From contig JBBQNM010000001.1 of assembly GCA_038329895.1 (NCBI GenBank), positions 1 to 64,000 on the forward strand: a stretch of 64,000 bases of DNA. The letters are read 5' to 3'. How positions within the stretch are numbered: position 1 is the first letter of the stretch; the number at the start of each line of letters is the position of its first letter. Origin of the DNA: Mayfieldus sp038329895 (GTDB lineage: Bacteria; Actinomycetota; Thermoleophilia; Solirubrobacterales; 70-9). Positions 36,440 through 44,666 of this stretch are shown here, piece after piece. Under the pieces are notes generated by a model. That model was not told the DNA's origin. It saw only the letters and a list, made by a program, of their open reading frames with translations, and ran no database searches. A program made the translations under genes and the position numbers.

Positions 36440-36939
36440 TCGAGGCGCTGGAGCGCTTCGAGGTCGACTACGTCGCGATCGGCGGGATTGCTGCGCTCGC
36501 GCATGGCTCTCAGCAGCTGACTCAGGACTTCGACTTGATGATCGAACGAAGCTCCGAGAACAGTCGTCGAGCCATCAAAGCGCTCTTGACGGTTGAGGCA
36601 GAGATCTGCCTGAGCGGGAACCGCCGTGCTTCGCTCGATCCGAATGCCGACCCAGGGTGGCTCGCGCAGGGAGAGCACTTCTTTGACAGCGAGGTGGGCG
36701 GCATTGACATCCGCGATCCCAAGCGTGTCCCTGGTTCGCGCTCATACGATGATCTACGCGCCGATGCGCTGCAGGAGAAGCTCAGCGATGGTGCGACCGT
36801 TTGGATCGTTAGCCGAAATGACCTGCTGGCGATGAAGCGGGCGGCAGGACGCGAGAAGGACAAACAAGTTGTCGCCGAGCTTGAAGCCCTTGACTCCGCC
36901 CAGCCGCGGCGCGAGGAGGGCCCTCATCCCACCCCTTGA
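36391..36939 (+). CDS. MNT/AbiEii-type nucleotidyltransferase-fold protein
   Basis: 182 residues if the TTG at 36391 is the start; the frame is open to ATG 36214 but the earlier part is shadow of the small protein. RELIEALERFEVDYVAIGGIAALAHGSQQLTQDFDLMIE is the nucleotidyltransferase signature GG...HG...T.D.D, in which the two Asp bind metal. QEKLSDGATVWIVSRNDLLAMKRAAGREKDKQVVAELEAL is the C-terminal helical part typical of DUF6036/AbiEii relatives, where the R-DKQ block is conserved. Such proteins act as toxins, antitoxins or housekeeping modifiers; here only the overlap with the small upstream gene suggests a two-gene module. Confidence 0.7.
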   Translation: MADPVGQRQKLKPRELIEALERFEVDYVAIGGIAALAHGSQQLTQDFDLMIERSSENSRRAIKALLTVEAEICLSGNRRASLDPNADPGWLAQGEHFFDSEVGGIDIRDPKRVPGSRSYDDLRADALQEKLSDGATVWIVSRNDLLAMKRAAGREKDKQVVAELEALDSAQPRREEGPHPTP

Positions 36940-37019
36940 GGCTGGCAATCGAACCTTGCATCCCGCCATCCGAGGCTCAACTACCATCGACTCCGATCGA
37001 TGAGCGATAAATCGAAGCG

Positions 37020-38609
37020 ATGAGCACCTGCGTCGTCACCGGTGGCGCGGGATTTCTCGGCTCGCATCTGTGCGAGGCGCTGCTCGACGTGCCGCACTCA
37101 GTCGTCGAGGAACTGAACGGGGTCATGGTTGCCGAGTGGGGCTGTCACGACCGCCACTTTGGAACCGCGTCCTGGCCGGCGGAGCTCGCCGACGAGTTGA
37201 CCGAACGGCACGGAAAGCATTTCGGGAGGATGCGGCCGCCGGGCTTCGACCAGTTCGCCCCCTGCGACTACGCGCATCGAATCGGCCAAAGGCGTACAGA
37301 CGAGGAGACGATCGCCTTCTACGACGCCGTGCACGACGGGGTCGAGCAGAAGCGCAATGCCTCGCTCGAGTTGCTCTTAGGCTTTGCCCTGCTCGTTTGC
37401 CTTCTGTTCGCGGCCCCCGCAAGGGGGGCGGAGCGGGTCACGATCTTCGACCCCGGCGAGCCCATCTGGCACGCCGAGAGCGTCGCGCCGACTCTCGACC
37501 GGCTGCGCGCGCTCGGTACCGACGTCGTTCGCCTGCGCGTCGCCTATGCCGAGGAGCCCGACCTGGAGCCGCTCGATCGGGCGGTTGGCGGGGCTTTCGA
37601 GCGGGGCATGGACGTGATGATCGTGCCGGTCGGCCCGGCGCCGTCGGTGGCCGCCTACGCAGGCTTCGTCGGAGACCTCGGCCGCCGCTACCCGCAGGTT
37701 CGCCGCTGGGCGATCTTCAACGAGCCCGACCTGCCCTCGTGGTTCCCGCTGCCCTCGGCCTCCCCTGCCCCGCCGCCCCCGCCGGGAGTGCTGGTGCCGG
37801 GCGCGGTCACGACGTCCGCTCCCCCCGTTCCTTCCAAGCAGCTGCCGACGCCCGAGTACACGCTCGGAAGGGCCTATCGGGAGACGTTCCTGGCGACGCA
37901 GGGGGCCCTCGTCGCCGCCGGGCATGGCCCCCGCGAGGCCCTGATCGGCGAGACCTCCCCCTGCGCGAACTCGGACTTCGTGCGGGGCGCCCTGCACGGG
38001 AGGGGCTTGATCGCCGGCGGCTGGGCGCACCATCCCTACATCGCCGCCGACCGGCCCTGGGACACCGCCCCCTGCTTCGGGCCCGCCGACCTTCCGCGTC
38101 TTCACGAGCTTCTCGTCGAGGCCGCTCGGGCCGGAGAGACGAAGGGGGTGCTGCCGATCTACGTAACGGAGTTCGGCGTCGGCGACTCGGAATCGCCGAC
38201 GATGCTCGCCGCCTCCGAATGGGTGATGGCGCGACCCTACGTCCGCTCCTTCGCCCAGTACACGCTCAGCGACGACTGGTTCGGGACCGGGCTGCTGCGC
38301 CGCGACGGCGCGCCGAAGCCGAGCCTCTCCGTCTTCGCCAACCCGATCTTCGTTCGCCGCTTCGGTGAGCGGGTCAAGGTCTGGGGGCATCTGCGCACCC
38401 TGCCGCACCGGACATTCGTCGGCGTCTTTAACCGCGGGCGCCTCTCGCACAGGGTTCCCGTCGCCGCGGGCGTCGGCGGCTACTTCAATGTCAGCGACGC
38501 CTGGAGCCCCGGCCGTCGCTGGGCGCTTCCGGGGGGCCTTCGAACGCGCGCCTACCGAGTTCAGGCGCTTGGCTCCCGACCGCCGTTGCGAACCGAGTTG
38601 CGGCCCTAG
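37020..38609 (+). CDS. Mosaic open frame: epimerase 5' end + phosphodiesterase fragment + secreted glycoside hydrolase
   Basis: 529 residues. Residues 1-22 copy the start of the UXS gene at 38679 (STC-V-GGAGFLGSHLCEALL). Residues 23-117 are a fragment of the phosphodiesterase at 39666 (DVPHSVVEELNGVMVAEWGC onwards). From about residue 118, LLLGFALLVCLLFAAPARGA is a signal peptide for a clan GH-A TIM-barrel hydrolase: IFNEPD near residue 234 has the acid/base Glu and VTEFG near 383 the nucleophile, as in GH5/GH39-type enzymes. An internal TTG at 37371 would give a normal exported hydrolase of 412 residues. The first 117 residues make no functional domain. It is in line with UXS on the same strand. 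Confidence 0.7.
   Translation: MSTCVVTGGAGFLGSHLCEALLDVPHSVVEELNGVMVAEWGCHDRHFGTASWPAELADELTERHGKHFGRMRPPGFDQFAPCDYAHRIGQRRTDEETIAFYDAVHDGVEQKRNASLELLLGFALLVCLLFAAPARGAERVTIFDPGEPIWHAESVAPTLDRLRALGTDVVRLRVAYAEEPDLEPLDRAVGGAFERGMDVMIVPVGPAPSVAAYAGFVGDLGRRYPQVRRWAIFNEPDLPSWFPLPSASPAPPPPPGVLVPGAVTTSAPPVPSKQLPTPEYTLGRAYRETFLATQGALVAAGHGPREALIGETSPCANSDFVRGALHGRGLIAGGWAHHPYIAADRPWDTAPCFGPADLPRLHELLVEAARAGETKGVLPIYVTEFGVGDSESPTMLAASEWVMARPYVRSFAQYTLSDDWFGTGLLRRDGAPKPSLSVFANPIFVRRFGERVKVWGHLRTLPHRTFVGVFNRGRLSHRVPVAAGVGGYFNVSDAWSPGRRWALPGGLRTRAYRVQALGSRPPLRTELRP
37081..37196 (+). repeat. 116-bp direct repeat, copy 1
   Basis: Identical at every base to 39991-40106, 2,910 bp away in the same orientation. 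The identity begins at the UXS/phosphodiesterase junction and ends abruptly at GACGAG; the following 170 bases remain homologous but clearly diverged (roughly four of five bases shared). Confidence 0.9.
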
Positions 38610-38678
38610 GAGAACCGCTGCGCGGCGCCGAAACCCTCCAATACCATCCGCGGCGATGACCGCGCGGGGGTTTCGACG

Positions 38679-39626
38679 ATGAGCACCTGCCTTGTATCCG
38701 GTGGCGCCGGCTTTCTCGGCTCGCATTTGTGCGAGGCGCTGCTCGAGCGTGGGCACCGGGTGATCTGCCTCGACAACCTCGAAACCGGCTCGCTGGACAA
38801 CATCGCCCATATCCGTGACGAGCGGTTCAGCTTCGCCAACCACGACATCACCGAGTACGTGGAGATATCCGAGCCGGTCGATTTCGTCTATCACCTCGCC
38901 TCTCCCGCCAGCCCGATCGACTACCAGCGCCTGCCCCTGCACACGCTCAAGGTCGGCTCCTACGGCACCCATCACATGCTCGGCGTCGCCAAGTTCAAGC
39001 GCGCCCGCCTCCTTCTCGCCTCCACCTCGGAGGTCTATGGCGACCCCGAGATTCATCCTCAGTCGGAGGACTACTGGGGAAACGTCAACCCGATCGGCCC
39101 GCGCGGCGTCTATGACGAGGCGAAGCGCTACGCCGAGGCGCTGACGATGGCCTACCACCGCCAGCAGGGCGTCGACACCTGCATCGCCCGGATCTTCAAT
39201 ACCTACGGCCCCCGCATGCGCCCCCACGACGGGCGGGCGATCCCGACCTTCCTGCGCCAGGCGCTCCAGGACAAGCCGCTGACCGTCTTTGGCGACGGCA
39301 GTCAGACGCGCTCCTTCTGTTACGTCGACGACGAGATCCGCGGGCTGATCGCGCTCGCCGAGTCTGACGTGCACCTGCCGGTCAACATCGGCAACCCCGA
39401 CGAGTACTCGCTGCTCGACCTTGCCAAGGCCGTGATCGAGGTCTCCGGCTCGCGCTCGGAGATCGTCTTCGAGGCGCTGCCCGTCGACGACCCGAAGGTG
39501 CGCCAGCCCGACATCTCCCGCGCCCGCGACCTGCTCGGCTGGGAGCCCAACGTCGGGCTGCGCGACGGCCTGCGGCGCACGATCGATCTGGCGGGCGTCG
39601 AGCGCCTCGTCGGCGCCGTCGATTAG
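38679..39626 (+). CDS. UDP-glucuronate decarboxylase (UDP-xylose synthase) family
   Basis: 315 residues. Short-chain dehydrogenase fold: GGAGFLGSHLCEALLERGH binds NAD, YHLASPASPIDYQRLPLHTLK and LLASTSEVYGDPEIHPQ are UXS-specific, YDEAKRYAE contains the YxxxK catalytic pair, and IFNTYGPRMRPHDGRAIPTF and GDGSQTRSFCYVDD are typical. It would convert UDP-glucuronate to UDP-xylose with an internal NAD cycle. UDP-glucose dehydrogenase is not in the window. It opens the rightward part of the glycan locus. Its 5' end is also found, at about 90% identity, at the start of the mosaic frame 1.66 kb upstream. Confidence 0.88.
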   Translation: MSTCLVSGGAGFLGSHLCEALLERGHRVICLDNLETGSLDNIAHIRDERFSFANHDITEYVEISEPVDFVYHLASPASPIDYQRLPLHTLKVGSYGTHHMLGVAKFKRARLLLASTSEVYGDPEIHPQSEDYWGNVNPIGPRGVYDEAKRYAEALTMAYHRQQGVDTCIARIFNTYGPRMRPHDGRAIPTFLRQALQDKPLTVFGDGSQTRSFCYVDDEIRGLIALAESDVHLPVNIGNPDEYSLLDLAKAVIEVSGSRSEIVFEALPVDDPKVRQPDISRARDLLGWEPNVGLRDGLRRTIDLAGVERLVGAVD

Positions 39627-39665
39627 CGCTTAGCCGGTACACCGCCCGCGTTGTAGGCTCAGGCC

Positions 39666-40142
39666 GTGCCAAGGAAGACGCGAGTCATGGCGATCGGCCT
39701 CGACTCGGCGGATCCCAATCTCGTCCGGGAGTTCGCCGCCGCCGGTCACATGCCCACAATGGCGCGGCTTCTCAGCGAGGCCGCCGTGCTCGACACCCGC
39801 GGCCCAATGGGTGTCTTCGTGAGCGCCAACTGGCCCACGATCTTCACCGCCATTTCGCCCGACCGCCACGGCTATCTGTGCTGGGACGAGTTCCGCGATG
39901 GCACTTACGAGTACCGCGGGACCGACCCGACGATGGTTCGCGGCGAGCCGATCTGGCGCCGGATGTCGGAGGCAGGAAAGCGTGTGGCGGTGCTCGACGT
40001 GCCGCACTCAGTCGTCGAGGAACTGAACGGGGTCATGGTTGCCGAGTGGGGCTGTCACGACCGCCACTTTGGAACCGCGTCCTGGCCGGCGGAGCTCGCC
40101 GACGAGCTGTCAGACAGCCACGCGGGCACTTCGGGAGGATGA
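39666..40142 (+). CDS. Phosphodiesterase N-terminal fragment
   Basis: 158 residues from GTG at 39666 ending at the frameshift. It contains the first metal-site strand of the alkaline-phosphatase superfamily (AIGLDSADPNLV) and the substrate loop region (FVSANWPTIFTAISPDRHGYL), but not the later His and Asp metal ligands, so it should be inactive alone. The last nine residues (SHAGTSGG) are read out of the original frame. Confidence 0.45.
   Translation: MPRKTRVMAIGLDSADPNLVREFAAAGHMPTMARLLSEAAVLDTRGPMGVFVSANWPTIFTAISPDRHGYLCWDEFRDGTYEYRGTDPTMVRGEPIWRRMSEAGKRVAVLDVPHSVVEELNGVMVAEWGCHDRHFGTASWPAELADELSDSHAGTSGG
39991..40106 (+). repeat. 116-bp direct repeat, copy 2
   Basis: The source-like copy, lying in its natural context inside the phosphodiesterase domain; base-for-base identical with 37081-37196. 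Direct orientation and 2.9-kb spacing mean recombination between copies would delete the glycoside hydrolase and UXS genes. Confidence 0.9.
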
Positions 40143-40882
40143 GGCGTCCTGGCAGAGATCAGTTCGCTCCCTGTGACTACGCGCATCGGATTGGCCAGAG
40201 GCGCACGGACGAGGAGACGATCGCCTTCTTCGACGCGGTCCACGCTGGCGGCGAACAGAAACGCAATGCCTCGCTCGAGCTTCTCGATCGGGGTGACTGG
40301 GACTTCTTCTTGAGCGCACTGGGCGAGACCCACTGCGCCGGGCATCAGTTCTGGCATCTGCATGACCCCGGGCATCCCGGCTATGACCCGGCGCTTGCCG
40401 AACGCTTCGGCGACGATCCGGTGCGCACGATCTACGGCCGCGTTGACGCCGCGCTCGGCGACCACCTCGCGCGCCTTGGCCCCGAGGACACCGCCTACGT
40501 GCTGATGCCGCACGGAATGACCGCCCACCACGACGGCGCGCACCTGCTCGACCACGTCCTTGAGCGCCTCGATCGCTGGCTCGACGATCCCAGCGGCTTC
40601 GGTCGCGCGACCCGCGCGGCGGCCGAGGTCGCGCGTTGGATACCGCGCCCCCTGCGCGGGCCCGCCCTGCGTGCTGCATCGCCGCTTCTACGCGCTCGCG
40701 CCGGCGCCCCGGCCCGCGACCAGCTGCCGCCGATGGAGGGACGCCGCTGGTTTCAGGTCCCCAACAACACAGTCGTCGGCGCCGTGCGGCTGAATCTCGA
40801 GGGCCGCGAGCCGTGCGGGCAGCTGCATCCGACCACCCGCCGCGAAGTGCTGGCCTAGCTCGCCGATCGCCTCTACGAGCTG

Positions 40883-42202
40883 GTGAACGTCGACACGGGA
40901 GGTCGGATCGTGCGCCGCTGCGTCTTTACCGACGACGTCTACCGCCGCGTCCCCGGCGACGCCTTCGCCGACATCTACGTGGAATGGGAGCGAAGCGCGC
41001 CGATCGAGCGCGTCTGGTCGCCGGCGACCGGCACCGTCGCCGCCACCTATGACCACTGGCGCCAGGGCGACCACGAGCGGGAGGGGATGCTGCTCGCGAT
41101 CGGCCCCGGGATCCGCCCGGGGCACCGCCGGGGAAGCTTCGAGAGCATCGACATCGGCGCCACCTTCGCCGCCGCGGTTGGTGTGCCACTTCCCGATGCG
41201 GACGGGCGGCCGATCGGCTCGGTGCTGCCGGACGGGATCGACGCAGGCGGCGGTCGCGGGCGTGCCCTCAGGAGAGCTCAGGCCGGCCTCGAGCACGCGA
41301 TGCGGCGCCGGGCCGAGCGCCGGGTTCCGCGTTGGGCCGAGCGGCGGGATCCGGCCCGGAACCGGCTTCGCCACGACCTCACCGAGCGCGCCGACCAGGC
41401 GGACACGGAGCTGGCGGCGCTCAAGGGCAAGGTCGGCGAGCTGGAGCGGCAATCAAAGATCGCCACGATGTCGGCTTGGCTGCCGCACGCCGAGGCCTCC
41501 GAGGAGCTGCTGATCAGCGTCGTGGTGCCGACCCGCGACCGGCGGGAGCTGCTGGCGGAGGCGATCGAGTCGGTGCAGGCTCAGACCTACCCCCGCTGGG
41601 AGCTGCTCGTCGTCGACGACGGCTCGACCGACGACACGCCGGACTTCCTATCTGGCATTGAAGATCCTCGCGTGCACACCCTGAGGACCGAGGGTGTTGG
41701 CGTCTGCGCTGCGCGAAACGCCGGCCTCGACGCGGCGGGCGGCGACCTGATCGCCTACCTGGACGACGACAATCGCTTTGACCCGCAGTGGCTGAAGGCG
41801 GTCGTCTTGACGTTCATTGCCCTCCCGGAGCGAAGCGTCTGTTACGGGGCCCGCGTCTTCGACGACGAAGGGCGAGTGCTGGACGGGGCCAGCAGCGGCC
41901 GGCCGGGGATCCAATTCGTCGAGTGGGACCCGGAGGCGATACGCGATCACAACTTCGTCGACATGAACGTGCTCGCGCATCGCCGCAGCGCGGTTCGCTT
42001 CGACGAAGCCCTCTCACACCTTGGAGATTGGGACCTTCTCCTGCGGCTGGTACCGGATGCCAAGCCGGTCGAGGTTCCGGCAATCGCCGTCTATTACCGC
42101 ACCGACGTCGCTGGGCGAATGTCGACCACGCTGCCGTCCGAGGAGCTGGACCGTGAATACGACCACGTGCGCCGAAAGCTCGCCGACGCGGCGTTGAGCT
42201 GA
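40883..42202 (+). CDS. GT2 glycosyltransferase with remnant phosphodiesterase C-terminus
   Basis: 439 residues from GTG at 40883, 24 bases after the internal stop. Residues 1-120 are the end of the phosphodiesterase domain (ATYDHWRQGDHEREGMLLAIGPGIRPGHR), 120-200 a charged helical linker, and 205-420 a full GT-A domain (VVVPTRDRREL, VDDGSTDDT, YLDDDNRFDP, HLGDWDLLLRL). The glycosyltransferase could still be active if translated from this GTG. A hairpin CCCAAA/TTTGGG at 42213-42243 follows. Confidence 0.6.
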   Translation: MNVDTGGRIVRRCVFTDDVYRRVPGDAFADIYVEWERSAPIERVWSPATGTVAATYDHWRQGDHEREGMLLAIGPGIRPGHRRGSFESIDIGATFAAAVGVPLPDADGRPIGSVLPDGIDAGGGRGRALRRAQAGLEHAMRRRAERRVPRWAERRDPARNRLRHDLTERADQADTELAALKGKVGELERQSKIATMSAWLPHAEASEELLISVVVPTRDRRELLAEAIESVQAQTYPRWELLVVDDGSTDDTPDFLSGIEDPRVHTLRTEGVGVCAARNAGLDAAGGDLIAYLDDDNRFDPQWLKAVVLTFIALPERSVCYGARVFDDEGRVLDGASSGRPGIQFVEWDPEAIRDHNFVDMNVLAHRRSAVRFDEALSHLGDWDLLLRLVPDAKPVEVPAIAVYYRTDVAGRMSTTLPSEELDREYDHVRRKLADAALS

Positions 42203-42212
42203 GCCTTCGCGA

Positions 42213-42243
42213 CCCAAACAGCGCTGCTAGCGGGCTTTTTGGG
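42213..42243 (+). terminator. Putative terminator after the phosphodiesterase-GT2 gene
   Basis: CCCAAA (42213-42218) pairs with TTTGGG (42238-42243) around an inner CGCT/AGCG stem, and TTTTT lies at 42236-42240. It separates the gene from the sugar transferase, which begins 158 bases later. Confidence 0.4.
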
Positions 42244-42400
42244 CGGTTTCGTCCGCGCTTGCGGACTAGACTTGCCGAGATTGGGGTGGTGGCGCTCCGT
42301 CATCCGTTGAGTCTGTCGGTGCGCAGATTCACGTGGCATTCACGAAGCAAGCGCAACTATCAGGCTTTCTGCGACTCTTGAGTAAGCGCTAGGGGTACCT

Positions 42401-43939
42401 GTGCCAAGCAGTTCCGTAAAAACCGCACCCGAGGCGACAAGCGGCAGTCGGGAGGCCTCCCACAAGAGCCCGGACCTGATGGCGCTGCTCGAAGGCGGCC
42501 GCGACATCCGCGCCCGCAAGCCCTGGTTCGTGCAGACCCTCACCGCCGCCGCCACCTACCGCAAGGTGGGCCGCGTCGCCGGGCTTCTGCTGCTCGACCT
42601 GCTCGGCATCTTTGGGGCGATCTGGACCGCGCTCGCGGTCAAGGCCGTGATCCTCGGCCACTACCAGGCGCACGCGGTGTTCACCGACGCCACCGAGTTC
42701 CTCGCCTTCGCCTACCTGATCGCCGTGCTGCTGTTCGCGCGCACCGGGCTCTACGGCTCGCGCGAGACGCGTCCTGGCCTGGCGCGGGTGATCGCGACGC
42801 TTTTCCAGGCAACCGTGATCAGCCTGATCTTCGCGCTGGTCACCGGGACCAAGTTCAACAGCTACTGGATCTTCTACGGCAGCCTCTTCTTCGGCGCCGT
42901 CTACGTCAGCAGCCTGCGCTACCTCTACGAGGTCACGAGTGGCCGGATTCTCGACCGGCTCGGCTACCAGCGGCGCGCGGTGCTGGTCGGCACCGGCCAT
43001 CGCATCGTCGAGGTCGCCCACGCGCTTCGGGACTCCCACGACCGCCTCGAGCCGATCGGCTTCTTCGCCCTTGACTCCGGAAGTCACGAGGAGCTCGCCG
43101 ACCTCGGCGAGCTGTCGGACCTGCGCGAGCGCATCGACCAGCACGCGATCGAGGAACTGATCATCGTCGATCCCGATTTCCCCCAGGACCGCGCCGTCGA
43201 GCTGGTCGACCGCTGCCGCACCCATGGGGTCCGGGTCTGGGTCGCGCCGACGACGATGGAGGTGCTGACCCGGCGCACCGAGCTGGTGCCTGGCGAAGGC
43301 GTCCCGCTGCTGGAGGTAAAGCCGCCGGTCTTCGAGGGCTTCGACTTCGTCGTCAAGCGCAGCTTCGACTTCGTGATCTCCAGTTTGCTGCTCCTGTTCG
43401 CGGCCCCGCTGATGGCGCTGATCGCGCTCGTGATCAAGCTGACCAGCCGCGGGCCGGTCCTTCACCGCAGCCCGCGCCCGGGGATCGGCGGCGTTGCCTT
43501 CGACTGCCTGAAGTTCCGCACCATGTACGAGGACGCCGAGCACCGCCAGGATGAGCTGGAGGGGCTGAACGAGAAGACGGGGGCGCTGTTCAAGATCCGC
43601 GACGACCCGCGGGTCACGCCGTTCGGCAGGTTCTTGCGCCGCTTCTCGCTCGACGAGCTTCCGCAGCTGATCAACGTGCTGCGCGGCGAGATGAGCCTGG
43701 TCGGCCCCCGCCCGCTGCCGCTACGCGACGACGAGCTGCTCCAGGACTGGCACCGGCGCCGCTACCTGGTGCTGCCCGGGATCACCGGCCTCTGGCAGGT
43801 CTCGGGGCGCTCCGAACTCGACTTCGACGACATGGTGCGCCTCGACTTCCTTTACCTGGAGCGCTGGTCGGTGCTTCTCGACCTGGTGATCCTGCTGAAG
43901 ACGGTGCCTGCCGTCTTGCGCCGCAAGGGCGCTTACTAA
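42401..43939 (+). CDS. Polyprenyl glycosylphosphotransferase (initiating sugar transferase)
   Basis: 512 residues from GTG at 42401. N-terminal membrane segments (VAGLLLLDLLGIFGAIWTALAV, FLAFAYLIAVLLFARTGLYG, ATVISLIFALVTG, FYGSLFFGAVYVSSL) and a CoA-binding-like cytosolic domain (RRAVLVGTGHRIVEVA) precede the catalytic PHPT domain: DFVVKRSFDFVISSLLLLF, FDCLKFRTMYEDA, FSLDELPQLINVLRGEMSLVGPRP, LPGITGLWQVSGRS. This is the WbaP/CpsE/ExoY type, which moves a sugar-1-phosphate from a UDP-sugar to undecaprenyl phosphate and so starts repeat-unit assembly on the inner membrane face. It is the priming enzyme of the locus. Confidence 0.93.
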   Translation: MPSSSVKTAPEATSGSREASHKSPDLMALLEGGRDIRARKPWFVQTLTAAATYRKVGRVAGLLLLDLLGIFGAIWTALAVKAVILGHYQAHAVFTDATEFLAFAYLIAVLLFARTGLYGSRETRPGLARVIATLFQATVISLIFALVTGTKFNSYWIFYGSLFFGAVYVSSLRYLYEVTSGRILDRLGYQRRAVLVGTGHRIVEVAHALRDSHDRLEPIGFFALDSGSHEELADLGELSDLRERIDQHAIEELIIVDPDFPQDRAVELVDRCRTHGVRVWVAPTTMEVLTRRTELVPGEGVPLLEVKPPVFEGFDFVVKRSFDFVISSLLLLFAAPLMALIALVIKLTSRGPVLHRSPRPGIGGVAFDCLKFRTMYEDAEHRQDELEGLNEKTGALFKIRDDPRVTPFGRFLRRFSLDELPQLINVLRGEMSLVGPRPLPLRDDELLQDWHRRRYLVLPGITGLWQVSGRSELDFDDMVRLDFLYLERWSVLLDLVILLKTVPAVLRRKGAY

Positions 43940-43958
43940 AGCTGATCAAGAAGCTCGG

Positions 43959-44666
43959 CTAGCCCGACAGGTACCGCTCAAGATCGCGCAGTCCCTCGGG
44001 TGTGCCGGCCTCGTAGAAGCGCTCTGAGACCTCAAAGCCCGCGAGCTGCCCCTCCCGGCTCAGCCCGCGCATCAGATCGGCGAGGTCGGCAGGTTCGCGG
44101 CCAGGCACCTGCGCGACGACCTCGCGGGTCAGGATCGAGAGCCCGTAGTCGATCCAGTGCATCTCCTCGACCCGATCGGCGGGGCGGTCCTTGTCGTAGA
44201 GGACGACGCGGCCGTCGTCGTAGATCGCGTTGCTGGCGTCCCACTGTCCGTCGTTTCGGAACACGGTCATCAGCGCAGGCAGCGGCGTTTGCTCCCAGGC
44301 GCGCTCGACGGCGCCGAGGTCGACGGGCAGATAGGAGTCGCCGTAGAGGACGAAGAAGGCCTCCTCCAGCTCCCCGAGGTCGAGGGCAAGGCGCAGGGCG
44401 CCGCCGGTTCCCCTCAGCTGGTGTCCCTCGTCGACGTAGTTGATTTCCAGCCCCCAGCGGCTGCCGTCGCCGACATGGTCGCGGATCATCTCGCCGCGGT
44501 AGCCGACGCTGTAGAGGACCCTCTCGATGCCCTGTTTGGCCAGCAGCTCGAGCTGCCAGTCGGCGAACGGCCGCCCCAGCACCGGCAGCAGCGCCTTCGG
44601 CATCTCCTCGGTCTGCGGGCGCATGCGAGTCCCGATGCCGCCGGCCAGGACGACGCACTGGAGCAT
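43959..44666 (-). CDS. hddC: HddC-like sugar-1-phosphate nucleotidyltransferase
   Basis: 235 residues from ATG at 44666, which overlaps the HddA-like stop by 3 bases. VVLAGGIGTRMRPQTEEMPKALLPVLGRPFADWQLELL is the nucleotidyltransferase signature, FFVLYGDSYLPVDL holds the metal-binding Asp, and NAIYDDGRVVLYDK and WIDYGLSIL fit the HddC/RmlA-like branch. Pairing with the HddA-type kinase indicates GDP-D-glycero-alpha-D-manno-heptose synthesis from heptose 1-phosphate and GTP. Nucleotide preference is inferred from context. Confidence 0.8.
   Translation of the reverse strand: MLQCVVLAGGIGTRMRPQTEEMPKALLPVLGRPFADWQLELLAKQGIERVLYSVGYRGEMIRDHVGDGSRWGLEINYVDEGHQLRGTGGALRLALDLGELEEAFFVLYGDSYLPVDLGAVERAWEQTPLPALMTVFRNDGQWDASNAIYDDGRVVLYDKDRPADRVEEMHWIDYGLSILTREVVAQVPGREPADLADLMRGLSREGQLAGFEVSERFYEAGTPEGLRDLERYLSG

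Larger units (their letters stand above)
39666..42202 (+). pseudogene. Phosphodiesterase-GT2 fusion gene with a frameshift and an internal stop
   Basis: Read through, this is one gene of about 845 residues: an N-terminal type I phosphodiesterase/alkaline-phosphatase-superfamily domain (VMAIGLDSADPNLVREFAAAGHMPTMARLL, FWHLHDPGHPGYD, VLMPHGMTAHHDGAH, LLAIGPGIRPG) and a C-terminal GT2 glycosyltransferase (ISVVVPTRDRRELLAEAIES, VVDDGSTDDTPDFL, AYLDDDNRFDP). A missing base near 40123-40129 shifts the frame (the fragment at 37020 has the intact form KHFGRM, here GTSGG then stop at 40142). A TAG at 40856-40858 then interrupts ...REVLA | LADRLYEL in the same frame, perhaps from CAG. GTG at 39666 is the start. 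Confidence 0.78.

Noticed and set aside
36221..36939. HEPN/MNT toxin-antitoxin pair
   Set aside because: The small protein lacks the RxxxxH catalytic motif of HEPN toxins, so only a generic two-gene module can be suggested.
37020..37087. A second NAD-dependent epimerase gene
   Set aside because: Only the first ~22 residues of an epimerase are present before the sequence switches to phosphodiesterase; there is no catalytic site.
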